Source: CALKGK01 sp964649515
Lineage (GTDB): Bacteria; Bacteroidota; Bacteroidia; Flavobacteriales_D; Sanyastnellaceae
Length of the DNA: 64,000 nt
Reading direction: 5' to 3'
Assembly: GCA_964649515.1 (NCBI GenBank)
Contig: CAZYPV010000004.1
Location: 13,969-77,968 of the forward strand
The notes under the pieces: generated by a model
Databases searched by the model: none
What the model was told of the DNA's origin: nothing
What the model saw: the letters and a program-made list of their open reading frames with translations, nothing else
Shown here: piece after piece, positions 6,582-14,877 of the stretch
How positions within the stretch are numbered: the stretch's first letter is position 1
Layout: every line of letters starts with the position of its first letter
Program-made: the position numbers and the translations under genes

Positions 6582-9551
6582 ATGCAGAACAAAAGTGCTG
6601 TATTACTCTTTACTATCCTTCTAGCACTCGCTACGCTCTACACCCTTTCTTTCAACTGGGTATCAAGCAATTACGAGAAACTTGCTGAAGAAGTTGGAGC
6701 GGATTACGCAGATTCCCTTATCGAAGTAGGAGATTTTAGCGATGCCAAACGAGATTCATTAACCACCGTTTACACTCGCAAATTTCTGCGCGACAGTGCA
6801 AATGCCGAGGTTTATCCTGTGTTTGGACACACCTACAACCAGGTGAAACAACAAGAATTGAATCTTGGTCTTGACCTCAAAGGAGGAATGAGTGTTACCC
6901 TCGAGGTGTCCATTCCCGATCTTGTAAAGTCTTTGAGCGATTATTCAGACCAAGTTGATTTCAACAACGCCATCAATGAAGCAGTTGAAGCTCAAAGTTC
7001 TTCTAACTCAGACTTCATCACCCTATTTGAGGAAGCATGGAAAAACCAAGGTTCAAGTGTTGAGTTGAGACGTATTTTCTTCAACCCCGAGAACTCAGAG
7101 CTTTTCCCAGCCAACAGTACTGATGAGCAGATCATCGAAATTCTAAGAGGCGAAGCGGAAACGGCGATCAACAACACCGAAAACATCATTCGCAAGCGTA
7201 TTGACCAATTTGGTGTTGCGCAACCCAATGTTCAGAAAATGGCCTTTAGCGGTCGTATTTTGGTGGAATTGCCAGGGGTAGATGATCGTGAACGTGTACG
7301 TCAGCAATTGAAATCTACCGCCAATTTGGAGTTCTGGGAAACCATGGACGCTCAAACCGTATTTGGTGGTTTGGCCAACTTAAACAACGAAATCGCTCGT
7401 CAGAAATTCCCAGAGCGTATGGCTTTGGTGGATTCTTTGGACGCTCTTTCTCGTGCCAATCCACAGGACACAACGATTGCTCCTTTGACGGACTTCCTTA
7501 CACAGGACGAAATTCGTGAAATCTCTCCCATCTTTTCTCGCTTGGACACCCGTATCGCCAATGGAATTATCCTCGGTGCTGCTGCGGTTACCGATGTTGA
7601 TGAATTGAGCCAAATGTTCGAGAGCCCTGAAGCGAAAACGACACTTCCTCCGAACGTAAAATTGGCTTGGGATGCGAATCCAAACGGTAACGCTGTTATT
7701 CTTTACTGTCTTTTGGACGAAAGCGGAAAAGGTCAGCCTAAATTGGACGGTAAATCCATCATCGATGCATCACATGGCTACGACCAAATTGGTAAGCCTG
7801 CCGTGAACATGAGCATGGACGCTGAAGGAACGCAGATGTGGGCGGAAATGACCCAGAAAGCATCGAGCAACGGTCAGCGCCCCATCGCCATCGTTCTCGA
7901 CAACCGTGTGATCTCCGCACCAAGTGTTCGTCAACCCATTGAAGATGGAAGTTCTCAAATCACCTTTGGTGGTGCAGGAAGCCTCAATGATCAATTGAAG
8001 GAAGCAGAAGATTTGGCCGGCTTGTTGAAAGCGGGATCTCTTCCAGCACCAGCTAAAATCGTGGATGAAGTTTCTGTGGGAGCCTCGCTCGGTGAAGACA
8101 ACATTCAGAAAGGACTCATGTCGTTCATCATTGCCCTATTGGTGGTTTTGGTGTACATGATCTTCTATTACAAAGGAGCCGGACTCGTATCGGACATCGC
8201 TTTGATTGCCAACCTTTTCTTTTTGATAGGTGCCCTAGCCGCTCTTGGAGCCGCTCTCACCCTTCCAGGGATTGCAGGTATCGTTTTGACCATTGGTATG
8301 GCCGTAGATGCCAACGTACTCATCTACGAAAGAATTAAAGAAGAAATGCGTAACGGTAAAGGTTTGAACCTTGCTGTGAAAGACGGTTATAGTCGTGCTT
8401 ATTCTGCCATTATTGATGCCAACATCACCACCTTGCTCACAGCAGTGGTATTGAAAGTGTTTGGTTCTGGTCCAATCCTCGGATTCGCCAACACGCTCAT
8501 CATTGGTATCTTCACTTCATTGTTCTCAGCTATTGTATTGACAAGATTGATTTTCTTCTCTCGTTTGGAAGGAAAAAAAGGCATCAGTTTTTACAATGCA
8601 ATGACCAAGAACTGGTTTGCCAACTCCAACTTCCAGTTTGTTGGAAAACGTAAAATCTTCTACGGAGTATCTGCTGTGGTAATCATTGCCGGTATTGCTT
8701 CATTGTCAACAAAAGGGCTTAAGCAAGGTGTGGACTTCTCTGGAGGTACCTCTTTTGACATCGCTTTTGTAGAGTCTGTGAACATTGATGACGTTAGAAG
8801 CAACCTTTCAGAAGCATTTACTGAAGACGGAACGAAAGGGAACCCAACGGTTCAGAAGAAGGAAACTGACCGCGACTACCGAATCACCACCAACTTCATG
8901 ATGAACAGCAATGCTGCAGACGTTGATGAAGCCATCAATAATGCATTGAAAGACGGACTAATGCCTTTGGGTGTGGATTACGAAATCACGCGTTACAACA
9001 AAGTGGACGGAAACATCTCTGATGACTTTAGACGAGGAGCGACCTACGCTACCATCTTCGCCTTGTTGGTGATCTTCCTTTACTTGGTATTCCGTTTCCG
9101 CAAATGGCAATTTGGTTTGGGAGCCTTGATTGCGATGGTACATGACGTATTGATCGTATTGTCTCTCTTCTCCATTTTCTCTGGAATTTTGCCCTTCACG
9201 ATGGAAATTGACCAAGCCTTCATTGCAGCCATCCTCACCGTTATCGGTTACTCTATCAATGATACCGTGGTTGTGTTTGACCGTATTCGGGAGTACCTCG
9301 GCTTGTACGGAAGCAAGAAGTCGGGAGAAGTTATCATTAATGAAGCCTTGAACAGCACTTTGAGTAGAACCATCAACACCTCGGTTTCTACCTTCATCGT
9401 TTTGCTTATCATCTTCCTTTTCGGTGGTGATAACATCAAAGGATTCGTATTTGCTTTGCTTGTTGGTGTGGTTGTAGGTACCTACTCTTCCATCTTTATT
9501 GCAACACCTTCTGTTCTCGATTTCTCGAAGAACCTCGGTGTGAAAAAGTAA
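6582..9551 (+). CDS. secDF: Fused protein translocase SecDF (989 aa)
   Basis: Single-chain SecD-SecF, the inner-membrane RND-type component that uses the proton gradient to pull preproteins out of SecYEG. The SecD half has an N-terminal helix, LGLDLKGGM (about 95-103), a large periplasmic region (P1), and membrane helices from about residue 510 with GMAVDANVLIYERIKEE (about 572). The SecF half begins at about 680 (FVGKRKIFYGVS), with GVDFSGGTSF and GYSINDTVVVFDRIRE (about 888). Fusion in one chain is normal in Bacteroidota. It has its own promoter and a terminator at 9574. Confidence 0.96.
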   Translation: MQNKSAVLLFTILLALATLYTLSFNWVSSNYEKLAEEVGADYADSLIEVGDFSDAKRDSLTTVYTRKFLRDSANAEVYPVFGHTYNQVKQQELNLGLDLKGGMSVTLEVSIPDLVKSLSDYSDQVDFNNAINEAVEAQSSSNSDFITLFEEAWKNQGSSVELRRIFFNPENSELFPANSTDEQIIEILRGEAETAINNTENIIRKRIDQFGVAQPNVQKMAFSGRILVELPGVDDRERVRQQLKSTANLEFWETMDAQTVFGGLANLNNEIARQKFPERMALVDSLDALSRANPQDTTIAPLTDFLTQDEIREISPIFSRLDTRIANGIILGAAAVTDVDELSQMFESPEAKTTLPPNVKLAWDANPNGNAVILYCLLDESGKGQPKLDGKSIIDASHGYDQIGKPAVNMSMDAEGTQMWAEMTQKASSNGQRPIAIVLDNRVISAPSVRQPIEDGSSQITFGGAGSLNDQLKEAEDLAGLLKAGSLPAPAKIVDEVSVGASLGEDNIQKGLMSFIIALLVVLVYMIFYYKGAGLVSDIALIANLFFLIGALAALGAALTLPGIAGIVLTIGMAVDANVLIYERIKEEMRNGKGLNLAVKDGYSRAYSAIIDANITTLLTAVVLKVFGSGPILGFANTLIIGIFTSLFSAIVLTRLIFFSRLEGKKGISFYNAMTKNWFANSNFQFVGKRKIFYGVSAVVIIAGIASLSTKGLKQGVDFSGGTSFDIAFVESVNIDDVRSNLSEAFTEDGTKGNPTVQKKETDRDYRITTNFMMNSNAADVDEAINNALKDGLMPLGVDYEITRYNKVDGNISDDFRRGATYATIFALLVIFLYLVFRFRKWQFGLGALIAMVHDVLIVLSLFSIFSGILPFTMEIDQAFIAAILTVIGYSINDTVVVFDRIREYLGLYGSKKSGEVIINEALNSTLSRTINTSVSTFIVLLIIFLFGGDNIKGFVFALLVGVVVGTYSSIFIATPSVLDFSKNLGVKK

Positions 9552-9573
9552 AACAACGCAACGTTAAAATATC

Positions 9574-9611
9574 AAGGGCTGTTTTTCGAGTGAAAAGCAG
9601 CCCTTTTTTTT
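9574..9611 (+). terminator. Terminator of secDF
   Basis: A 14-bp stem (AAGGGCTGTTTTTC with GAAAAGCAGCCCTT, one G-T wobble) around a 4-base loop, followed by a run of T. It starts 22 bases after the secDF stop. Confidence 0.9.
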
Positions 9612-9643
9612 GTGCTGAAATTCTGCAGTGAATCCCTTTTCCA

Positions 9644-9651
9644 TACCTTTG
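9644..9651 (+). promoter_or_regulatory. -7 box (TACCTTTG) four bases before tatA
   Basis: Exact TAnnTTTG element followed by TACC and the ATG. Transcription would begin at or near the start codon, so a leaderless mRNA is predicted. No convincing TTG -33 element is seen; TTC occurs at the expected distance. Confidence 0.6.
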
Positions 9652-9655
9652 TACC

Positions 9656-9871
9656 ATGGGAGGAACCGAAATCATTTTCATTTTTCTAATCTACCTTTTA
9701 CTCTTTGGTGCGAAGGGGATCCCCAGTCTTGCTCGAAACATGGGTAAGGCATTGCGTTTTTTCCGGGAAGCAACCGGAGATATTCAAAAAGAAATGATGG
9801 ACGGTGCCAACGAAATCAAGAAAGAAGTTGGAAAAATCGAAAGTCAAGCACGCGATTTAAAAGACAAATAA
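9656..9871 (+). CDS. tatA: Sec-independent translocase protein TatA/TatB-like (71 aa)
   Basis: One transmembrane helix (EIIFIFLIYLLLFGAKGIPSLA) with the FGxKxxP hinge of TatA/E, then an amphipathic helix (ARNMGKALRFFREATGDIQK) and a charged tail. It forms the channel part of the Tat pathway for folded proteins. tatC is not in the window. A possible Tat client is the DUF1501-like protein at 44810. The gene is followed 3 bases later by the antiporter gene. TatB cannot be excluded, but the length favours TatA. Confidence 0.88.
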   Translation: MGGTEIIFIFLIYLLLFGAKGIPSLARNMGKALRFFREATGDIQKEMMDGANEIKKEVGKIESQARDLKDK

Positions 9872-9874
9872 TTC

Positions 9875-10819
9875 ATGGAATACCTCTTGCTCATTCTTGG
9901 GCTGGTTTTTTTGGTAGTGAGCGGCGAATTCCTCGTGCGGGGTGCGGCGGGTATTGCGCTGAAGTCGGACATCCCACCCATCATCGTTGGACTCACCGTT
10001 GTTTCTATTGGAACCTCAGCTCCAGAACTTTTTGCGTCCGTTAACGCGGCACTTTCTGGAAACCCAGGTCTTTCTGTGGGAAATGTTCTTGGCTCGAACA
10101 TCGCTAATCTAGGATTGGTACTTGCCATCACCGCAATGATTTACCCCATCCCGGTACCCAAAACTATGCTGCGATTTGATTGGCCTGTGATGATGGTCGC
10201 CAGCATCGCTTTTCTATTGGCCATCTTGAACTTGCACATCGCCGTATGGGAAGGAATTGTGATGCTCGTTTTATTAGTTGCCTTTATCCTCATCCTCATT
10301 CGCAAAGCTCGGAAAGAAAAAAAGGCAGCCGTATTGAACGAAGTGGAAGAAATGAGCGCCTTTCAATCCAAACCCTTCTCTTTGCTCGCCGCTTTCATTT
10401 TGATTGGTTGTGTGGGACTCTATTTTGGATCGGGTTGGTTTGTTGATGGGGCCTCACAGATTGCCAAGAACTTCGGGGTCTCCGATCACATCGTGGGCGT
10501 AACCGTTGTTGCTTTCGGAACCAGTGTTCCCGAACTCGCCGCTTCCATCATTGCCGCATTTCGAAAACAAACCGACATCAGCATTGGGAACCTCGTAGGA
10601 TCAAACATCTTCAATGTATTTGCCGTATTGGGAACCACTGCTGTTATTTCCCCACTTCAGGTGGAAAGCATCGTTTTGAACAAAGACATCTGGTGGATGA
10701 TCGGAATTGCCTTGATCCTCCTACCCATGATGTTGATTGGAAAAAATGGGATCAATCGCTGGAAAGGTTTTATCCTCCTATTGGCCTATTTGGCCTACCT
10801 CTATGCGGTGCTCGTTTAA
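9875..10819 (+). CDS. Calcium/sodium antiporter, YrbG family (314 aa)
   Basis: Inner-membrane cation exchanger with the two inverted alpha repeats of the family: GTSAPELFASVNAAL with VGNVLGSNIANLGLV in the first half, GTSVPELAASIIAAF with IGNLVGSNIFNVFAV in the second. The Glu in each GTSxPEL motif belongs to the ion site. About ten membrane helices with a central charged loop (KARKEKKAAVLNEVEEM). Likely exports Ca2+ in exchange for Na+. Starts 3 bases after tatA, in the same transcript. Confidence 0.92.
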   Translation: MEYLLLILGLVFLVVSGEFLVRGAAGIALKSDIPPIIVGLTVVSIGTSAPELFASVNAALSGNPGLSVGNVLGSNIANLGLVLAITAMIYPIPVPKTMLRFDWPVMMVASIAFLLAILNLHIAVWEGIVMLVLLVAFILILIRKARKEKKAAVLNEVEEMSAFQSKPFSLLAAFILIGCVGLYFGSGWFVDGASQIAKNFGVSDHIVGVTVVAFGTSVPELAASIIAAFRKQTDISIGNLVGSNIFNVFAVLGTTAVISPLQVESIVLNKDIWWMIGIALILLPMMLIGKNGINRWKGFILLLAYLAYLYAVLV

Positions 10820-10834
10820 TCTTCGAACGTGAAC

Positions 10835-11398
10835 ATGAAATGCCTTTTTGAAAACGGGATTGCCAGGCTCGATTATTACCCCGAATATTTTGACAACACA
10901 CGTTGGTTTGGATTGCTTCGCGATGGGATTTCATGGCAGCAAAACGAGATCACCATCTTCGGAAAAACACATCCAGAACCGAGAAAAACCGCTTGGTTTG
11001 GTCCTGCCTACTCCTATTCGTCCATTCATTGGCCAGCACAAGAACTATCGCCCATCATTACCGAGCTCAAACAAAAAATTGAAGAACTCCTCGGTTCGCA
11101 GTACAACGCGGTGCTTTTGAACTATTACAGAGATGGTCAAGACAGCATGGGCTGGCATCGAGATAACGAAAAGAACATTGACCCCAGCAGCATTGCATCC
11201 GTGAGTTTTGGAAAAGCTCGACCTTTCAAATTGCGATCTCGGGATAAAACCATGCAAATTGAACAAATGCTGGGCATGGGCGATGTGCTTGAAATGCGTC
11301 ACCTCCAAAGCGAGCACGAACATGCCTTGCCGAAATCGAAAACGCACTCGGGAGAACGCATCAATCTCACTTTCAGAAAAATCAACTCCCCCCGCTGA
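10835..11398 (+). CDS. AlkB-type 2-oxoglutarate/Fe(II) dioxygenase (187 aa)
   Basis: DNA/RNA alkylation-repair dioxygenase most like the short ALKBH2/3 type: PRKTAWFG with YSYSS in the nucleotide-recognition lid, GWHRDNE giving the HxD iron ligands, EHEHALPKS giving the distal His, and ERINLTFR giving the 2-oxoglutarate-binding Arg. It should demethylate 1-methyladenine or 3-methylcytosine. ATG 10835 is preferred over GTG 10829 two codons upstream. It follows the antiporter by 15 bases, and panB downstream has its own promoter. Confidence 0.9.
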   Translation: MKCLFENGIARLDYYPEYFDNTRWFGLLRDGISWQQNEITIFGKTHPEPRKTAWFGPAYSYSSIHWPAQELSPIITELKQKIEELLGSQYNAVLLNYYRDGQDSMGWHRDNEKNIDPSSIASVSFGKARPFKLRSRDKTMQIEQMLGMGDVLEMRHLQSEHEHALPKSKTHSGERINLTFRKINSPR

Positions 11399-11424
11399 AG
11401 CATTTTTATTCAGCGGCAAAAAAC

Positions 11425-11432
11425 TACATTTG
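11425..11432 (+). promoter_or_regulatory. -7 box (TACATTTG) four bases before panB
   Basis: Exact TAnnTTTG match, then TGCT, then ATG. This is the same N4 geometry as at tatA and predicts a leaderless panB transcript. Confidence 0.6.
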
Positions 11433-11436
11433 TGCT

Positions 11437-12252
11437 ATGTCAGTTCAGAAAAAAGTAAAAAGAGTTACCACCAGCACACTTCAGGAAATGAAGTTATCTG
11501 GAGAGAAAATAGCCATGCTCACCGCCTACGACTACAGTATGGCCACCGTGATTGACATGGCGGGTATTGATGTCATCTTGGTGGGCGACAGTGCCTCCAA
11601 CGTTATGGCCGGACATGAAACCACACTTCCCATCACGCTCGATCAAATGATCTACCACGCTAGTAGTGTTGTGCGCGGTGTAAATCGATGCTTGGTTGTG
11701 GTTGATTTGCCCTTCGGAACCTATCAAGGAAATTCCAAAGAAGCCCTGTCTTCTGCCATTCGCATCATGAAAGAAAGTGGTGCACACGCTGTAAAATTGG
11801 AAGGCGGACGTGAAATCAAAGAAAGCATTGACCGAATTTTAAGTGCCGGAATTCCGGTGATGGGTCACCTCGGACTCACCCCGCAATCCATCTACAAATT
11901 CGGAACCTATGTTGTGCGAGCACGAGAAGAAGAAGAAGCGCAACGTTTGCTAGAAGATGCCAAAATTTTGGAAGAAGCCGGCTGTTTTTCCATCGTGCTG
12001 GAAAAAATACCCGCGGAGCTCGCAGCAAAAGTAGCCGCATCGGTTAGCATTCCAATTATAGGTATTGGTGCTGGAGCTGGTGTGGACGGACAAGTACTGG
12101 TGAGTCATGATATGTTTGGCATCACCCAAGAGTTTTCTCCTCGCTTTTTGAGAAGGTATTTGGACATGGGAGACCAGATGAAACAAGCAGTATCTCAATA
12201 CATTAATGACGTGAAGCAATCTGACTTCCCCAACGAAAATGAACAATACTAG
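11437..12252 (+). CDS. panB: 3-methyl-2-oxobutanoate hydroxymethyltransferase (271 aa)
   Basis: First committed enzyme of pantothenate synthesis, making ketopantoate from 2-oxoisovalerate and 5,10-methylene-tetrahydrofolate. Family motifs: LTAYDYSMA, VGDSASNVMAGHETTLPIT, VKLEGG, VMGHLGLTPQS, and IGIGAGAGVDGQVLVSHD. Length is typical. No other pan gene is nearby; the next gene, a pseudouridine synthase, starts 6 bases after the stop and is probably cotranscribed. Confidence 0.96.
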   Translation: MSVQKKVKRVTTSTLQEMKLSGEKIAMLTAYDYSMATVIDMAGIDVILVGDSASNVMAGHETTLPITLDQMIYHASSVVRGVNRCLVVVDLPFGTYQGNSKEALSSAIRIMKESGAHAVKLEGGREIKESIDRILSAGIPVMGHLGLTPQSIYKFGTYVVRAREEEEAQRLLEDAKILEEAGCFSIVLEKIPAELAAKVAASVSIPIIGIGAGAGVDGQVLVSHDMFGITQEFSPRFLRRYLDMGDQMKQAVSQYINDVKQSDFPNENEQY

Positions 12253-12258
12253 GGGAAG

Positions 12259-13047
12259 ATGAGCGAAAAACATCGGCAAAAAAATCCCAGTGGTAAAGGA
12301 AGGGCAAATTGGGCACAAGCACCGAAGAAACCCATCGTAATGAGCAAGCCCAACAACTTGCAGGTGCTCTATGAAGACAACCACATTATTGCGGTAAACA
12401 AAAGGAGTTCGGACATCGTTCAAAGCGACATCTCAGGAGACACTACGCTGTGCGAAGTTGTTCGTCAATACATCAAAGTTAAGTACAACAAACCCGGAAA
12501 AACCTTTACAGGTACCATTCACAGAATCGACCGACCCGTGAGTGGGGTTCTCCTCTACGCCAGAACCACCAAGGGATTGAGCAGGATGATCAGCATGTTC
12601 AAGAACCGAGAGGTACAGAAGACCTACTGGGCGGTGGTGAAGAATGCCCCGCCAAAAAGTGAAGGACGAGTGGTGAATTACCTCATCAAAAACGAAAAAA
12701 TCAATAAAAGCTACGCCCACGATAAACCTGCTGAAGGAAGAAAAGAAAGCGAGTTGTATTACCGGGTAGTGGGTAAATCAGACCATTACTACTTTCTAGA
12801 AATCAAGCCGAAAACAGGTCGGCACCACCAAATTCGCGCCACACTAGCCAGTCTTGGTTGTCCGATTAAAGGCGACATCAAATACGGTGCGAAGCGAACG
12901 AATGATAACGCATCAATTCATTTGCATGCTAGAAAAATCGAATTCATCCACCCCGTGAAAAAAGAAGTGCTTTGCATTGTAGCTCCTCCGCAAGAAGATC
13001 CGCTGTGGACAGCATTCTTAGAATTCGATCAAAAAGAACAAAAATGA
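12259..13047 (+). CDS. RluA-family pseudouridine synthase (up to 262 aa)
   Basis: RNA pseudouridine synthase with the RluA catalytic motif HRIDRPVSGVLLYARTTKG (catalytic Asp in HRID) and the later KTGRHHQIR and KYGAKR blocks. There is no S4 domain. An N-terminal extension of about 27 basic residues precedes MSKPNNLQVLYEDNHI, so ATG 12340 is a reasonable alternative start that would give a more typical family length. The target RNA (rRNA or tRNA) cannot be told from sequence. Confidence 0.88.
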   Translation: MSEKHRQKNPSGKGRANWAQAPKKPIVMSKPNNLQVLYEDNHIIAVNKRSSDIVQSDISGDTTLCEVVRQYIKVKYNKPGKTFTGTIHRIDRPVSGVLLYARTTKGLSRMISMFKNREVQKTYWAVVKNAPPKSEGRVVNYLIKNEKINKSYAHDKPAEGRKESELYYRVVGKSDHYYFLEIKPKTGRHHQIRATLASLGCPIKGDIKYGAKRTNDNASIHLHARKIEFIHPVKKEVLCIVAPPQEDPLWTAFLEFDQKEQK

Positions 13048-13120
13048 AACCTCTTCGGGATAAAAAAGAGCCTACTTGACCAGAGAGAATCGCTAAATTT
13101 AGCCCCGCAAACAAAACATT

Positions 13121-14074
13121 ATGAGTGAAAATACTGAGCACGTAAAATGCTTGATCATTGGATCGGGCCCCGCAGGATATACCGCAGCTATCTATGCTGC
13201 TCGAGCAGATATGAAACCCGTTCTTTATCAAGGACTTCAACCCGGTGGTCAATTGACCGAAACCACTGAAGTAGATAATTTCCCCGGTTATCCAGAAGGC
13301 ATTACTGGTCCGCAAATGATGATCGATCTTCAAAAGCAAGCTGAACGCTTTGATACTCAAATCCGCAGTGGTTGGGTAACCAAGGTGGATTTCACCGGAC
13401 CCATTCACAAGGTAGAGATTGATGAAGGGAAGAAGACCATAACTGCCGACAGTGTGATTATTTCAACGGGAGCATCAGCCAAATGGTTGGGCTTGGAAAG
13501 TGAAATTCGTTTGAGAGACGCCGGTGGTGGTGTGTCTGCATGCGCCGTTTGTGACGGATTTTTCTACCGCGGGCAAGAAGTAGCTGTTGTTGGAGGTGGA
13601 GATACTGCCGCTGAAGAAGCAACCTACCTCGCCAAGCTGTGTAAAAAAGTGTATTTGATTGTACGGAAAGACGAAATGCGCGCGTCAAAAGCCATGCAAC
13701 ACCGCGTGCACAACACGCCCAACTTAGAAGTGCTTTACCGTCATGAAACCTTGGAAGTATTGGGGGATACAGGTGTAACAGGTGCACGCTTGATCAACAA
13801 CGAAACGAAGGAGGAAAAAACCATCGACATTACTGGCTTTTTTGTGGCCATCGGACATAAGCCCAACACGGATGTGTTCAAGCCGTGGTTGGACATGGAT
13901 GAAACGGGCTACATTATTCCCGTTCCAGGAACATCGAAAACCAACGTTGAAGGAGTTTTTGTTTCAGGAGATGCTGCAGATCACGTCTATCGTCAAGCCA
14001 TTACCGCAGCGGGAACGGGCTGTATGGCCGCTTTGGATGCTGAACGTTATTTGGCTTCAAAAGGCATTCACTAA
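13121..14074 (+). CDS. trxB: Thioredoxin-disulfide reductase (317 aa)
   Basis: Low-molecular-weight thioredoxin reductase: FAD motif LIIGSGPAGYTAAIYAARA (about 11-29), redox pair CAVC (Cys141, Cys144) in GGVSACAVCDGFF, NADPH motif VVGGGDTAAEEA, and C-terminal VEGVFVSGDAADHVYRQA. It reduces thioredoxin with NADPH in the cytoplasm. A near-consensus -7 box (TAAATTTA, 13094-13101) lies 19 bases upstream. A terminator at 14107 ends the unit. Confidence 0.96.
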   Translation: MSENTEHVKCLIIGSGPAGYTAAIYAARADMKPVLYQGLQPGGQLTETTEVDNFPGYPEGITGPQMMIDLQKQAERFDTQIRSGWVTKVDFTGPIHKVEIDEGKKTITADSVIISTGASAKWLGLESEIRLRDAGGGVSACAVCDGFFYRGQEVAVVGGGDTAAEEATYLAKLCKKVYLIVRKDEMRASKAMQHRVHNTPNLEVLYRHETLEVLGDTGVTGARLINNETKEEKTIDITGFFVAIGHKPNTDVFKPWLDMDETGYIIPVPGTSKTNVEGVFVSGDAADHVYRQAITAAGTGCMAALDAERYLASKGIH

Positions 14075-14106
14075 GCACAAAATCTTAACAAATACCCTTA
14101 AATTGA

Positions 14107-14137
14107 GCCGTCTTGCTATCCAACAAGGCGGCTTTTT
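14107..14137 (+). terminator. Terminator of trxB, abutting the next gene
   Basis: A 9-bp stem GCCGTCTTG/CAAGGCGGC (one wobble) with an 8-base loop, then TTTTT. The T tract ends only 3 bases before the ATG of the M15 peptidase, leaving no room between them for a normal promoter and leader. Confidence 0.85.
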
Positions 14138-14140
14138 GTT

Positions 14141-14839
14141 ATGAAATCATTCTTTGCCCTCCTTTTACTTATGTCCTTGAACTTCTCCATCACGGAGAAT
14201 ACCCCGAACTACAGTAAGGAAGAGCTAATCGGCACCTTCAACCCGGCTAAACACCCCAATTTCAAACCCGTTCCGTCAAAATTCACCCAAAAAACGAACA
14301 TCTATCTTCGCATTGAGGTACTTCAACAATTTGATCAAATGTTTCAAAGTGCCGCCAGGGACGGAATAGCGCTCGAAATTGTATCAGCCACAAGAAACTA
14401 CGATTATCAGAAAGGAATCTGGGAACGCAAGTGGAAAAGAAGCAAGTACATGGGCTGGCAGAACATGGAGAAAGTGCTGGATATCATGAAGTACAGCTCC
14501 ATGCCTGGCACGTCCAGACACCATTGGGGGACCGACATCGACCTCAACGCGCTCAACAACGACTATTTCGAAACCGGAAAAGGACAAGAACTTTACCGCT
14601 GGCTTGTGGAATGTGCCCCCAACTATGGGTTTCATCAGGTGTACACCAGCAAGGAACAAGGAAGAACGGGTTATCAAGAAGAAAAATGGCATTGGTCTTA
14701 TCTGCCCCTCAGCACTGAAATGCTCAAGCAGTACAATGAAAAAATCCAATCTTCAGATCTGCCCCCTTTTTCTGGAGTGGAACAAATCGATAGCCTCAAA
14801 ATCTTTCAAGAGTACGTCAATGGTATTGAAATGAATTGA
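14141..14839 (+). CDS. M15 family D-Ala-D-Ala carboxypeptidase, VanY type (232 aa)
   Basis: Secreted peptidoglycan peptidase: signal peptide (MKSFFALLLLMSLNFSI), then the zinc motif SxHxxGxxxD read as Ser125, His127, Gly130, Asp134 in TSRHHWGTDIDLN, and the third ligand in EKWHWSYLP (catalytic Glu and His). It trims the terminal D-Ala from stem peptides. Its start codon directly follows the trxB terminator hairpin, so readthrough or a promoter inside trxB may drive it. corA follows. Confidence 0.88.
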   Translation: MKSFFALLLLMSLNFSITENTPNYSKEELIGTFNPAKHPNFKPVPSKFTQKTNIYLRIEVLQQFDQMFQSAARDGIALEIVSATRNYDYQKGIWERKWKRSKYMGWQNMEKVLDIMKYSSMPGTSRHHWGTDIDLNALNNDYFETGKGQELYRWLVECAPNYGFHQVYTSKEQGRTGYQEEKWHWSYLPLSTEMLKQYNEKIQSSDLPPFSGVEQIDSLKIFQEYVNGIEMN

Positions 14840-14877
14840 TTATTTTAAAGCCAAGCGACCAAAGTCCATTCACACGC

